Shown here piece by piece: positions 16,190-23,938 of a DNA stretch of 36,982 nucleotides. The translations under genes and the position numbers were made by a program. Location: assembly GCA_027014155.1 (NCBI GenBank), contig JALWEG010000033.1, positions 1 to 36,982 on the forward strand, in the 5' to 3' direction. The notes beneath the pieces are model-generated. The model saw only the letters and a list, made by a program, of their open reading frames with translations. It had not been told where the DNA came from and did not search any database. This stretch comes from Aquificaceae bacterium. Lineage in GTDB: Bacteria > Aquificota > Aquificia > Aquificales > Aquificaceae. Each line of letters starts with the position of its first letter. Within the stretch, counting starts at the first letter, position 1.

Positions 16190-17317
16190 ATGGAAAGAAA
16201 GGTTAAGTATGTCATAAAGCTGGAACACGTGCCCCAGCTGAGAGAGGAGGAGAAGAGGGAGCTCTCTCAGGTGACAGAGCGCTTCGCCTTCAGAACTAAC
16301 ACCTACTACAACTCCCTCATAGATTGGAACGACCCGGAGGACCCCATACGCAGGATAGTTATACCCACTGTGGAAGAGCTGGAGGTATGGGGAAAGCTGG
16401 ACGCCTCCAACGAGAGCAAGTACATGAAGGTTCACGGACTTGAGCATAAGTATCCGGACACCGCTCTCTTGCTCGTCACCGACGTGTGCGGTATATACTG
16501 CAGGTTCTGCTTCAGAAAGCGCCTGTTTATGAACGACAACGACGAGGTCGCCAGGGACGTGTCGGAAGGTCTCGCTTACATAAGGGAGCATTCAGAGATT
16601 AACAACGTGCTGCTCACGGGAGGAGACCCCTTAGTTCTCGCCACCTTTAAGCTTGAGAGGATTCTCAAAGCCCTCTCGGAGATTCCCCACGTGAGGATAG
16701 TCAGGATAGGCTCTAAGATGCTGGCGGTGAACCCCTTCAGGGTTATAGACGACCCGGCGCTCTTAGAGCTTTTTGAGTGGTTCAATAGCGAGACCGGGAA
16801 GAAGCTGTACCTGATGAACCACTTCAATCACCCCAAGGAGCTGACCTCGGAGGCCAAGAGAGCCGTTGAGCTGGTGCAAAAGACCGGCACCACTCTAACG
16901 AACCAGACACCGGTGCTCAGGGGTATAAACGATGATGCGGATACCCTCACCCTATTGCTTGAGGAGCTATCCTTTATGGGAGTTCCACCCTACTACCTCT
17001 TCCAGTGCAGACCGACAGCGGGAAATAAGACCTACTCAACCCCCATAGAGGAGACGATAGACCTGGTTGAGGAGGCACGCTCCAGGGTCTCCGGACTGGC
17101 GGCGAGGGTCAGATACGTTATGTCCCACGAGAGCGGAAAGATAGAGATTCTCGGCAAGAGCAGTGAGAACGTCTTCTTCAGGTACCACAGAGCGGCAGAC
17201 CCGGAGAACGCCGGTAAGTTCATGATTTACAGAAGGAACCCCGAGGCCCATTGGTTTGATGATTACACAGAGCTTGTGGAAGAATATAAGATAGAGGGTG
17301 CTCAAAGGTTCGTTTGA
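16190..17317 (+). CDS. KamA/YodO-family radical SAM enzyme (lysine 2,3-aminomutase-like)
   Basis: A 375-residue radical SAM protein. The [4Fe-4S]/SAM motif reads CGIYCRFC (C100, C104, C107), followed by TGGDPL, the family's GGD step, near residue 144. This places it in the lysine 2,3-aminomutase family, which shifts an amino group using PLP and a 5'-deoxyadenosyl radical. The usual PLP-lysine context (a Gly-rich GGGGK) is replaced by HESGKIEILG near residue 310, so Lys may be kept but the loop differs. It is also shorter than clostridial KamA (about 416 aa). Substrate could be lysine, glutamate or a protein lysine. The start has an excellent AAAGGAGGTG. Confidence 0.85.
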   Translation: MERKVKYVIKLEHVPQLREEEKRELSQVTERFAFRTNTYYNSLIDWNDPEDPIRRIVIPTVEELEVWGKLDASNESKYMKVHGLEHKYPDTALLLVTDVCGIYCRFCFRKRLFMNDNDEVARDVSEGLAYIREHSEINNVLLTGGDPLVLATFKLERILKALSEIPHVRIVRIGSKMLAVNPFRVIDDPALLELFEWFNSETGKKLYLMNHFNHPKELTSEAKRAVELVQKTGTTLTNQTPVLRGINDDADTLTLLLEELSFMGVPPYYLFQCRPTAGNKTYSTPIEETIDLVEEARSRVSGLAARVRYVMSHESGKIEILGKSSENVFFRYHRAADPENAGKFMIYRRNPEAHWFDDYTELVEEYKIEGAQRFV

Positions 17318-17811
17318 TGATGGAGTTTCCGCCCGCCTACTTCTTGATGGCCAAGCTGGAGGAGGAGGTACAGAACCAAAGGAAGCTCCTGAACGTGCTC
17401 TTGGCTTCCGGAGGACGGATTTCCGGCAAAGCGAGACTGAGAACCCTTGAGCACATTAAGAGGCTTATAAGTACACTCAAGCTCACCGTGATGACCATAG
17501 AGGCGACGGACAGGGTATCGGACGATTATACGAGGGAGAGTGCCCTCCTGATGGGTGCGGAGTGCCTCTCCTTCACCGCTCTCACGCTGGAGCTTCTTGA
17601 GAAGAGCTTTCCCATATTCTTAGAGAGCATAACCCTGTATGAAGAGCCGATAGTGGAGCGCATGGAGGGAACCCTATCCTTCATAGAGTCCTGCGTAGGC
17701 AAGAGTGAGCCATCGCCTACGGAGGAGATAGTCCAGTCCATAGACGAGATTATCCGCGTGCTGGAGTACTACGTAAACGTGGGTGAGCGGAGCATCAGAG
17801 ACATGGTCTGA
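17317..17811 (+). CDS. hypothetical helical protein (164 aa)
   Basis: A 164-residue, mostly alpha-helical, charged protein with no membrane segment or recognisable motif. Heptad-like stretches occur near LEEEVQNQRKLLNVLLASGG and in the last 40 residues. ATG 17317 overlaps the stop of the KamA-like gene (TGATG); an ATG at 17320 is equally possible. The stop is directly followed by the topA ATG, so it sits between two genes in one transcription unit. I do not recognise the family, and a link to the radical SAM enzyme is only positional. Confidence 0.68.
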   Translation: MMEFPPAYFLMAKLEEEVQNQRKLLNVLLASGGRISGKARLRTLEHIKRLISTLKLTVMTIEATDRVSDDYTRESALLMGAECLSFTALTLELLEKSFPIFLESITLYEEPIVERMEGTLSFIESCVGKSEPSPTEEIVQSIDEIIRVLEYYVNVGERSIRDMV

Positions 17812-19428
17812 ATGAAGCTCTTTGTAGTTGAGTCCCCCACCAAGGCGAAAACACTTCAAAGGTATTTAGGAAAGGGTTTCAAGGTCAAGGCTACCCTGGG
17901 ACATATAAAAGACCTGCCTCCCAAGGAATTGGGAGTTGACGAAGATAACCTCAAGGCGAAATACGTCTACCTCAGGGGTAAGAGGAAGCTGGTGGAAGGT
18001 ATAAAGAGGCTGGCAAAGAACTCGGAGGAGGTTTACATAGGCACGGACCCGGACAGAGAGGGAGAGGCCATAGCTTACTTCCTGAGAGAGGAAATACTTA
18101 AGGTAAATCCCAACGTAAAGAGGGTCAGGTTTTACGAGATTACCAAGGAGGCGATAAAAAACTCCCTCAGAGAGGCCGGAGAGCTTGATATAAACCTGGT
18201 ACATGCCCAGTTCTCCCGCAGGATTTTAGACAGACTCATAGGCTTCAAGCTATCTCCACGCCTATGGAGAGCTTACAGGGACTTTAAGCTTTCCGCCGGG
18301 AGAGTTCAATCTCCCGCACTGAGACTGATAGTGGAGAGGGAAAGAGAAATTCAGAGCTTCAAGGAGAAGAGCTACTACTACGTCAAGGCACAGGTGCGCA
18401 AGGGAGAGCAGACCTTCCTCCTTACCTACGACTACAGGTACGAGAAGCCCGCCAACGCCAAAGATATAGCCGATAGGATTGAAGAGGCCCTCTTCGTGGT
18501 AAAGAGCATCAAGGTAAACTCCCAGAAGGTTCCACCCCCAAAACCCTTTATAACCTCAAGCCTTCATGCGGAGGCCAACTCCAGGCTGGGACTGTCTGCG
18601 GAGAAGACCCAGAGGCTGGCACAGGCTCTCTACGAGAGGGGACTAATAACCTATCCGAGAACTGACAGCTTTAGAATGAACGAGAGAAAGGCCAAAGAGT
18701 TCATGAGCCACATAAAGAAGAGGTTAGGCCAGGAGTACGTAGGTAAGCTCAGGAGATTCAAAGAAAAGCCCACGGCGCAGGGTGCCCACGAGTGCATAAG
18801 GCCTACGGGACTGAAAAGCGTGAGCCTGAGCGGTGAAGAGGACGCCCTCTACAAGCTCATACTTGATAGAACCTTAGCATCGCTGATGAGTCCGGCGGTG
18901 GTGGAAAGGACGGAGGTTGAGGTGGAGGTCAGCACGCCCCGCCTGAGGAGTCCCATAATCATGAAAGCGAAAGGTTTGAAGATAGCCTTTGACGGCTGGT
19001 GTAGGGTTTACCCCTGCGGCCTTGAGGAGGCACCGTTGCCCCCCTTAGAGGAGGGAGAGGTGCTCAAGGTAGAAAAGGTGTTCCTTCAGGAGAGTAAGAC
19101 AAAGCCCCCTCCCAGATATACGGAAGGCTCTTTGATAAAGGCCTTAGAGAAGCTGGGAATAGGGAGGCCCTCCACCTACGCCTCTCTCGTGAAGAGCCTC
19201 AAGTCTAAAGGTTACGTTGAACTCCGCAGAGGCGCTCTGGTTCCCACCGAGAGGGCCTTTAAGGTGGTTGATTTCCTCATGGAGAGCTTCCCCGGACTTA
19301 TGGACTACAGGTTTACCGCCAGTATGGAAGAGAGGTTAGACCTGGTGGAAAAGGGAAGTGCCAACTGGAAGAGCGTAGTTAGGGATTACATGGGTTTGCT
19401 GTTTGATGGTGGCCCAGGGCGGACTTGA
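17812..19428 (+). CDS. topA: DNA topoisomerase I, short form without zinc domains
   Basis: A 538-residue type IA topoisomerase that relaxes negative supercoils. The TOPRIM domain starts MKLFVVESPTKAKTL and contains GTDPDREGEA (77-86). The catalytic Tyr is Y281 in LITYPRTDS. The SAGRVQSPAL box (161-170) and the QGAHECIRPT and GRPSTYASLV motifs are intact. The protein stops right after the core (FTASMEERLDLVEKGSANW), with no C-terminal zinc-ribbon modules, which many longer homologues carry. Its last 22 nt lie in antisense to the tRNA-Phe gene (19407-19428), so the tail GGPGRT is encoded by tRNA sequence. Confidence 0.95.
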   Translation: MKLFVVESPTKAKTLQRYLGKGFKVKATLGHIKDLPPKELGVDEDNLKAKYVYLRGKRKLVEGIKRLAKNSEEVYIGTDPDREGEAIAYFLREEILKVNPNVKRVRFYEITKEAIKNSLREAGELDINLVHAQFSRRILDRLIGFKLSPRLWRAYRDFKLSAGRVQSPALRLIVEREREIQSFKEKSYYYVKAQVRKGEQTFLLTYDYRYEKPANAKDIADRIEEALFVVKSIKVNSQKVPPPKPFITSSLHAEANSRLGLSAEKTQRLAQALYERGLITYPRTDSFRMNERKAKEFMSHIKKRLGQEYVGKLRRFKEKPTAQGAHECIRPTGLKSVSLSGEEDALYKLILDRTLASLMSPAVVERTEVEVEVSTPRLRSPIIMKAKGLKIAFDGWCRVYPCGLEEAPLPPLEEGEVLKVEKVFLQESKTKPPPRYTEGSLIKALEKLGIGRPSTYASLVKSLKSKGYVELRRGALVPTERAFKVVDFLMESFPGLMDYRFTASMEERLDLVEKGSANWKSVVRDYMGLLFDGGPGRT

Positions 19429-19482
19429 ACCGCCGACACCCCGGTTTTCAGCCGGGTGCTCTACCAACTGAGCTACCGGGCC
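19407..19482 (-). tRNA. tRNA-Phe (GAA), CCA encoded
   Basis: The minus strand reads GGCCCGGTAGCTCAGTTGGT for the 5' half. A 7-bp acceptor stem closes with one G-T pair. The D arm is normal, and the anticodon stem CCCGG/CCGGG encloses CTGAAAA with anticodon GAA. The T arm contains GGTTCAAGTCC. The 3' CCA is encoded (19407-19409). It lies downstream of spoT on the same strand with its own promoter, and its 3' end overlaps the opposing topA stop. Confidence 0.97.
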
Positions 19483-19495
19483 TTTGGGATAGATA

Positions 19496-19525
19496 ATTAT
19501 ATCCCATCTTGGAGCTACTTGTAAA
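19496..19525 (-). promoter_or_regulatory. promoter of tRNA-Phe, overlapping the end of spoT
   Basis: A -35 TTTACA (19520-19525, five of six) and perfect -10 TATAAT (19496-19501) with an 18-nt spacer on the minus strand. The start would be about 7 nt before the mature tRNA. The -35 overlaps the last spoT codons. Confidence 0.6.
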
Positions 19526-21620
19526 ACCTCGTGCACTTGTCAACACCCTCTATCTCCTTGAGGGAGCGCATAAGCTCCTGCAGATGTTTTTTCCCCTCTA
19601 CATCTATCACGAACTCCATGGAGGCCGTTCCGTTGCTGAGGCTGGCGCTCTTAGATTGGAAAACGTTGGAACCTCTCTTAGCAATCTCGGAGGTGACGTC
19701 GGACAGTATCCCCAGTCTGTCTTTTACCTCAAGCCTTATACGGGTCTTGAACTTACCCTTCGCCTGCCACTTGACCTTGAACACCCTCTCCGAAGAGCTG
19801 AGCATAATGCTCTTTAGATTTGAACAACCTTTTTCATGAATAACCAATCCCTTTCCCTTTACCACCACACCGTAAACCTCGTCGCCCGGAACGGGCATAC
19901 AGCAGTGGGCTACCCTATACTCTACGCCTTCAAGTCCTTCCAGCGATATTACGCCCCTGCCTTCCCTCTGAACCCTGGAAGTTTTTTGCTCCTTCCTCTC
20001 TAAGAGCTTATAAAGCCTCAGTAAAGACAGCTTTCCGCTCCCGAGTGCCAGCAGCAGCTCTTCCTCTTCGTTAAACCTGACCCTCTTCCTCAGAGATTCT
20101 ATAAGCTCCTCGTGGGAGACACCCATCTTTTGCCTTATCTTCTCCAGCAGTTTTCTACCTTCCGTCAGGTATCTTTCTCTATCTAACTGCTTTATATACT
20201 GCTTTATCTTGTTCTTGGCCCTTGAGGTTACCACGAAGTTGAGCCACGCCGGATTGGGCTTGCCACCGGGAGAGGTTATTATCTCAACCATCTCTCCGTT
20301 TCTGAGCTTGTAGTCCAGCGGCACTATCCTTCCGTTTACCTTTGCTCCCTTGCAGCTGTTTCCTACGTCGGTGTGTATGCGGTAGGCAAAGTCCACAGGG
20401 GTGGCTCCCTTGGGGAGAACCACTATGTCCCCCGCGGGGGTGAATACAAAAACCTCTTCGTAGAAGAGGTCTCTCTTTATGTTATCAAGCAGCTCGTTGG
20501 CGTCCTTGCTTCCCTGTATGCTCTCAACGAGGTCTCTGAGCCATACGAAGGTCTCACCCTCTTGTGCTCTTACGCCCTCTTTGTAAGCCCAGTGGGCGGC
20601 TATTCCCTTTTCGGCTCTTTCGTGCATCTCGTAGGTTCTTATCTGGAACTCAACCATCTTGCCTTTTGGTGCAACCACCGTGGTATGTATGGACTGGTAA
20701 AGGTTGGACTTAGGGACGGATATGTAGTCCTTAAACTTACCGGGCACCTGTGTAAAGAGGCTATGTATCAGTCCAAGAACCGAGTAGCACTCGGCAATAC
20801 TGTTTACTATAACTCTCACCCCCAGTATATCGTGAACGTCCTCAAGCCTTATATTCTTCCTTATGGTCTTCTGCCAAACGCTGTAAAGGTGCTTTGACCT
20901 GTACTGCAACGTGGCCTCTATCCCGTTTTTTCTCAAAATCTCCTTCACCGGAGGCACCACGAACTTTTCCAGATACTCTTTCAGCTTATCCCTTGACTCG
21001 CTTATAAAGCTTCTGACCCTTTGATACTCCTTGGGGTAGAGGTACATGAAAGCCAAGTCCTCAAGCTCCGTCTTTATACTCCACACCCCCAACCTGTGGG
21101 CTATGGGAGCGTATATCTCCAAGGTTTCACGGGCGATTCTTATCTGCTTCTCCTTCCTGAGGTATTTTAGAGTTCTCATATTGTGGAGCCTGTCGGCCAG
21201 CTTCACCACCATAACCCTGATATCCTTGGACATGGCCAACAGGAGCTTTCTGAAGTTCTCCGCCTGAGCCTCTTCTGCCCGTTTGAACTTCAGCTTACCT
21301 ATCTTGGTAACACCCTCCACTATATCCGCCACGTCTCTGCCAAACTTCCTGACCAGGTCATCGTAAGAGGTGTCCGTATCCTCAAGCACATCGTGGAGAA
21401 ACGCAGACACTATGCTGGTTATGTCCATGTTCATATCGGCGAGTATCTTGGCTACCTCTATAGGGTGGATTATGTAGGCTTCTCCCGAGGCTCTTTTTTG
21501 GTTTCCATGCTTATCTTTTATAAACTCGTAGGCTTTGAGTACTTTTTCCCTGTGCTCGGGATACCTTTCCAGTATCTCTTCAGTTATAATTTTGTCTTTA
21601 CTACCCTCTTTAAGTGCCAT
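19515..21620 (-). CDS. spoT: bifunctional (p)ppGpp synthetase/hydrolase, RelA/SpoT family
   Basis: A 701-residue stringent-response enzyme. In order: an HD hydrolase domain (AFLHDVLEDTD; VKLADRLHNMRTL), a RelA/SpoT synthetase domain (YRSKHLYSVWQK, DILGVRVIV, KDYISVPKSNLYQSIHTT, VEFQIRT), a TGS domain (VFVFTPAGDIVVLPKGATPVDFAY), a zinc-finger-like region (HCCMPVPGDEV) and a C-terminal ACT domain. Intact HD motifs suggest hydrolysis as well as synthesis. ATG 21620 is used because the upstream open frame lies entirely in antisense to mreB. No Shine-Dalgarno is present, but TATATT lies 7 nt upstream. It is the only long RSH protein in the window. Confidence 0.95.
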   Translation of the reverse strand: MALKEGSKDKIITEEILERYPEHREKVLKAYEFIKDKHGNQKRASGEAYIIHPIEVAKILADMNMDITSIVSAFLHDVLEDTDTSYDDLVRKFGRDVADIVEGVTKIGKLKFKRAEEAQAENFRKLLLAMSKDIRVMVVKLADRLHNMRTLKYLRKEKQIRIARETLEIYAPIAHRLGVWSIKTELEDLAFMYLYPKEYQRVRSFISESRDKLKEYLEKFVVPPVKEILRKNGIEATLQYRSKHLYSVWQKTIRKNIRLEDVHDILGVRVIVNSIAECYSVLGLIHSLFTQVPGKFKDYISVPKSNLYQSIHTTVVAPKGKMVEFQIRTYEMHERAEKGIAAHWAYKEGVRAQEGETFVWLRDLVESIQGSKDANELLDNIKRDLFYEEVFVFTPAGDIVVLPKGATPVDFAYRIHTDVGNSCKGAKVNGRIVPLDYKLRNGEMVEIITSPGGKPNPAWLNFVVTSRAKNKIKQYIKQLDRERYLTEGRKLLEKIRQKMGVSHEELIESLRKRVRFNEEEELLLALGSGKLSLLRLYKLLERKEQKTSRVQREGRGVISLEGLEGVEYRVAHCCMPVPGDEVYGVVVKGKGLVIHEKGCSNLKSIMLSSSERVFKVKWQAKGKFKTRIRLEVKDRLGILSDVTSEIAKRGSNVFQSKSASLSNGTASMEFVIDVEGKKHLQELMRSLKEIEGVDKCTRFYK

Positions 21621-21627
21621 TAAAATA

Positions 21628-21635
21628 AATATATT
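21628..21635. promoter_or_regulatory. overlapping divergent -10-like boxes of spoT and mreB
   Basis: TATATT reads on the minus strand at 21628-21633 (7 nt before the spoT ATG) and on the plus strand at 21630-21635 (16 nt before the mreB ATG). Only 31 nt separate the two starts, so both promoters must share this sequence. -35 elements were not recognised. Confidence 0.4.
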
Positions 21636-21651
21636 CCCTAAAGGAGGAAAG

Positions 21652-22677
21652 ATGTTTTTAGATAAACTCTTGGGATTCTTTTCAAGCAACATAGGAATAG
21701 ATTTGGGGACTGCCAACACGGCGGTGTTCTTGGAAAACAAAGGAATAATAATATACGAACCTTCCATAGTGGCTATAGACGTAAGGAGTAAAAAGGTTCT
21801 CGCCGTAGGTAAAGAAGCCAAGGAGATGATAGGCAAGACCCCGGAGAACATTCAAGCCATAAGACCCTTAAGGGACGGAGTCATCACCGATTTTGAAGTT
21901 ACCCACATGATGCTCTCCTACTTCATAAAGAAAGCTCTCGGCAACTCTATGTTTAAGCCAAAGCCGAGGGTGATAATAGGTGTCCCTACCGGCATAACGC
22001 CCGTTGAGAAGAAGGCGGTCATAGACGCCGCTAAGAATGCCGGTGCCAAAGAGGTGTTTCTGATAGCTGAACCCATGGCGGCGGCCATAGGTGCGGACAT
22101 GCCCATAGACGAGCCGGTGGGGAACATGGTGGTGGACATAGGGGGCGGTACCACTGAGATAGCCGTAATATCCTTGGCCGGGATAGTGGTCTCCAACTCC
22201 CTGAGGGTGGCCGGAGATGAGATGAACGAGGCCATAATTCAGTATATAAAGAGGAAGTTCCACCTTCTCATAGGAGAGCAAACGGCGGAGAGGATAAAGA
22301 TAGAGCTGGGCAGTGCCATAAAGGAAAACGAAGAGAGAAGCATGGAGGTAAGGGGTAGGGACATGACCGGCCTTCCCAAGTCGGTGGAGATTACCAGCAA
22401 TATGATTACCGAAGCCCTTGATGACACCGTCAACTCCATAGTGAACACCCTCAGGGCTACCCTGGAAAAAACTCCGCCGGAGCTGGCCGCGGATATAGCC
22501 GACAAGGGTATAGTTTTGGCAGGTGGAGGCTCCCTTCTCAGGAATCTGGACGTTAGGATAACCGACGAGACGGGCATAAGAGCTTACTACTGCGAAGACC
22601 CGCTGACCGCGGTGGCCAGGGGTGTAGGTCGTGTTCTTGACCAGATAGACCTCGTTAAGAAGATTTCTATGGAATGA
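21652..22677 (+). CDS. mreB: rod-shape protein MreB (bacterial actin)
   Basis: A 341-residue actin-like ATPase that forms membrane-associated filaments and guides lateral wall synthesis. It has the phosphate-1 motif IGIDLGTANT, the connector DGVITDFE, the phosphate-2 motif VVDIGGGTTEIAVI and the adenosine motif GIVLAGGGSLL. An N-terminal amphipathic FLDKLLGFF could bind the membrane. ATG 21652 follows AAAGGAGGAAAG; the longer open frame is antisense to spoT. It is the first gene of a mreB-mreC-mreD-mrdA operon, overlapping mreC by 4 nt. Confidence 0.97.
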   Translation: MFLDKLLGFFSSNIGIDLGTANTAVFLENKGIIIYEPSIVAIDVRSKKVLAVGKEAKEMIGKTPENIQAIRPLRDGVITDFEVTHMMLSYFIKKALGNSMFKPKPRVIIGVPTGITPVEKKAVIDAAKNAGAKEVFLIAEPMAAAIGADMPIDEPVGNMVVDIGGGTTEIAVISLAGIVVSNSLRVAGDEMNEAIIQYIKRKFHLLIGEQTAERIKIELGSAIKENEERSMEVRGRDMTGLPKSVEITSNMITEALDDTVNSIVNTLRATLEKTPPELAADIADKGIVLAGGGSLLRNLDVRITDETGIRAYYCEDPLTAVARGVGRVLDQIDLVKKISME

Positions 22678-23483
22678 AACGCTACGGCTTTCACTTAGCG
22701 TTCGTATCGCTCCTGCTACTGAGCCTATTCATATTCTTCAGCGACCTGTCTGGAAGCCCCCTGCTGGACAGAATCAAAGAGGTATCCTACAGAGCGGTTC
22801 TGCCGGTCATAAACCTGAAGGAGGCGATTTTCAATTACGTTGAGGAGAACATGAGCAAGTATGTCCTTTTGGTGAACCTCAAGGAGGAGAACAGCAGGCT
22901 CCTTAAGGAGCTGGAAATGTGCAAGGTAAACGAGGTGGAGCTGAGCACCTACAGGAGGGTTTTAAGAAGGCTCGGACAGGAATTAAAGCTGGACGGTTTC
23001 AAAAGTTTGGGAGGAGTAGTATTTTCAAGGGTAGTGTATTACGACCCCACCGGACTTGACGCCTTTGTGATAATCTCTGCAGGCAGGCAGTCGGGTGTCT
23101 CAAGGGGAGACATAGTTCTGTCCAGAGGAGAGGTTATAGGTACGGTTAAGGAAGCCTACACGGCTACCTCAAAGGTGATTACTACCCTCAACGGAGAGCT
23201 AAACCTCTCCGTTCTTCTTGAAAGTTCAGGGAAGGCTTACATATACAGGGGAGGCTACCCTTTGGGAGAGCTTCTTTACGTCAACAAGAAGGACAGCATC
23301 AGCGTAGGGGACAAGATTCTCTACAGAGACCCCGAGGGCAGACTCCCCAACTTCATAGTCGGATACGTGGATAGAATAGAGAAGGGTGAAAGTCCCTTCT
23401 TCAGGAAGGTCTTCGTTAAACCTGCCGCCGACCCGAGGCGCTCGGAGATGGTCATAGTCCTCGCAGAGAGAAAAGCAAGATGA
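22674..23483 (+). CDS. mreC: rod-shape-determining protein MreC
   Basis: A 269-residue bitopic protein. One membrane helix (about residues 8-25) is followed by a coiled coil (about 60-95) and the MreC beta domain with VVYYDPTGLDAFVIISAGRQ, SRGDIVLSRGEVIG and the end DPRRSEMVIVL. It links MreB to PBP2 in the periplasm. ATGA overlap with mreB and 4-nt overlap with mreD show translational coupling. Confidence 0.94.
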   Translation: MKRYGFHLAFVSLLLLSLFIFFSDLSGSPLLDRIKEVSYRAVLPVINLKEAIFNYVEENMSKYVLLVNLKEENSRLLKELEMCKVNEVELSTYRRVLRRLGQELKLDGFKSLGGVVFSRVVYYDPTGLDAFVIISAGRQSGVSRGDIVLSRGEVIGTVKEAYTATSKVITTLNGELNLSVLLESSGKAYIYRGGYPLGELLYVNKKDSISVGDKILYRDPEGRLPNFIVGYVDRIEKGESPFFRKVFVKPAADPRRSEMVIVLAERKAR

Positions 23484-23938
23484 TACATTACGCGGTTATA
23501 TTCGTGCTGGCCTTCTTCCAGAGCTCCTTTCTATCTCCCCTCTTTGCACCGGGATTTCTCTCCCCAGACCTCGTCTTTATCTTCCTATTTACCTATTCCT
23601 TTAAAGAAAGGAAGGACATAATATTTAAGGCCTTCTTCGGCGGTTTCGTTCTGGACGTGCTCCACGACTCTCTGGGACTCTTTATGAGCGCCAACCTGCT
23701 GTCCGCCTACCTTATGTTCATGTTCTACGAGAGAATCCTGGTCAAGAGGCTCTTCTTCGTGCTGGGTAGCTTAGCCTTCTTTACACTCCTGAATTACTCG
23801 GTTAAGATAGCCTTGATGAGTAGGAAGTTCTCCTTTGAACTCAATCCCTTCGTCCTATCTCTGTCCCTCTTCATAACCTTGACCTTAGGACTCCTCGGCT
23901 ACTTACTCTTCGCGGGTGGCAGAGATGAGCAGACGTAG
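23480..23938 (+). CDS. mreD: rod-shape-determining protein MreD
   Basis: A 152-residue membrane protein with about five hydrophobic helices. It is MreD-like in size, in its N-terminal FQSSFLSPLFAPGFLSPDLVFIF stretch and in position between mreC and the PBP2 gene. Sequence conservation in this family is low, so the call rests partly on context. The end overlaps mrdA by 14 nt. Confidence 0.88.
   Translation: MIHYAVIFVLAFFQSSFLSPLFAPGFLSPDLVFIFLFTYSFKERKDIIFKAFFGGFVLDVLHDSLGLFMSANLLSAYLMFMFYERILVKRLFFVLGSLAFFTLLNYSVKIALMSRKFSFELNPFVLSLSLFITLTLGLLGYLLFAGGRDEQT

Noticed and set aside
19336-19536. 66-aa ORF across the tRNA (contains AQLVEHPAENRGVGGSSPP)
   Set aside because: This is the familiar spurious translation of a tRNA gene.
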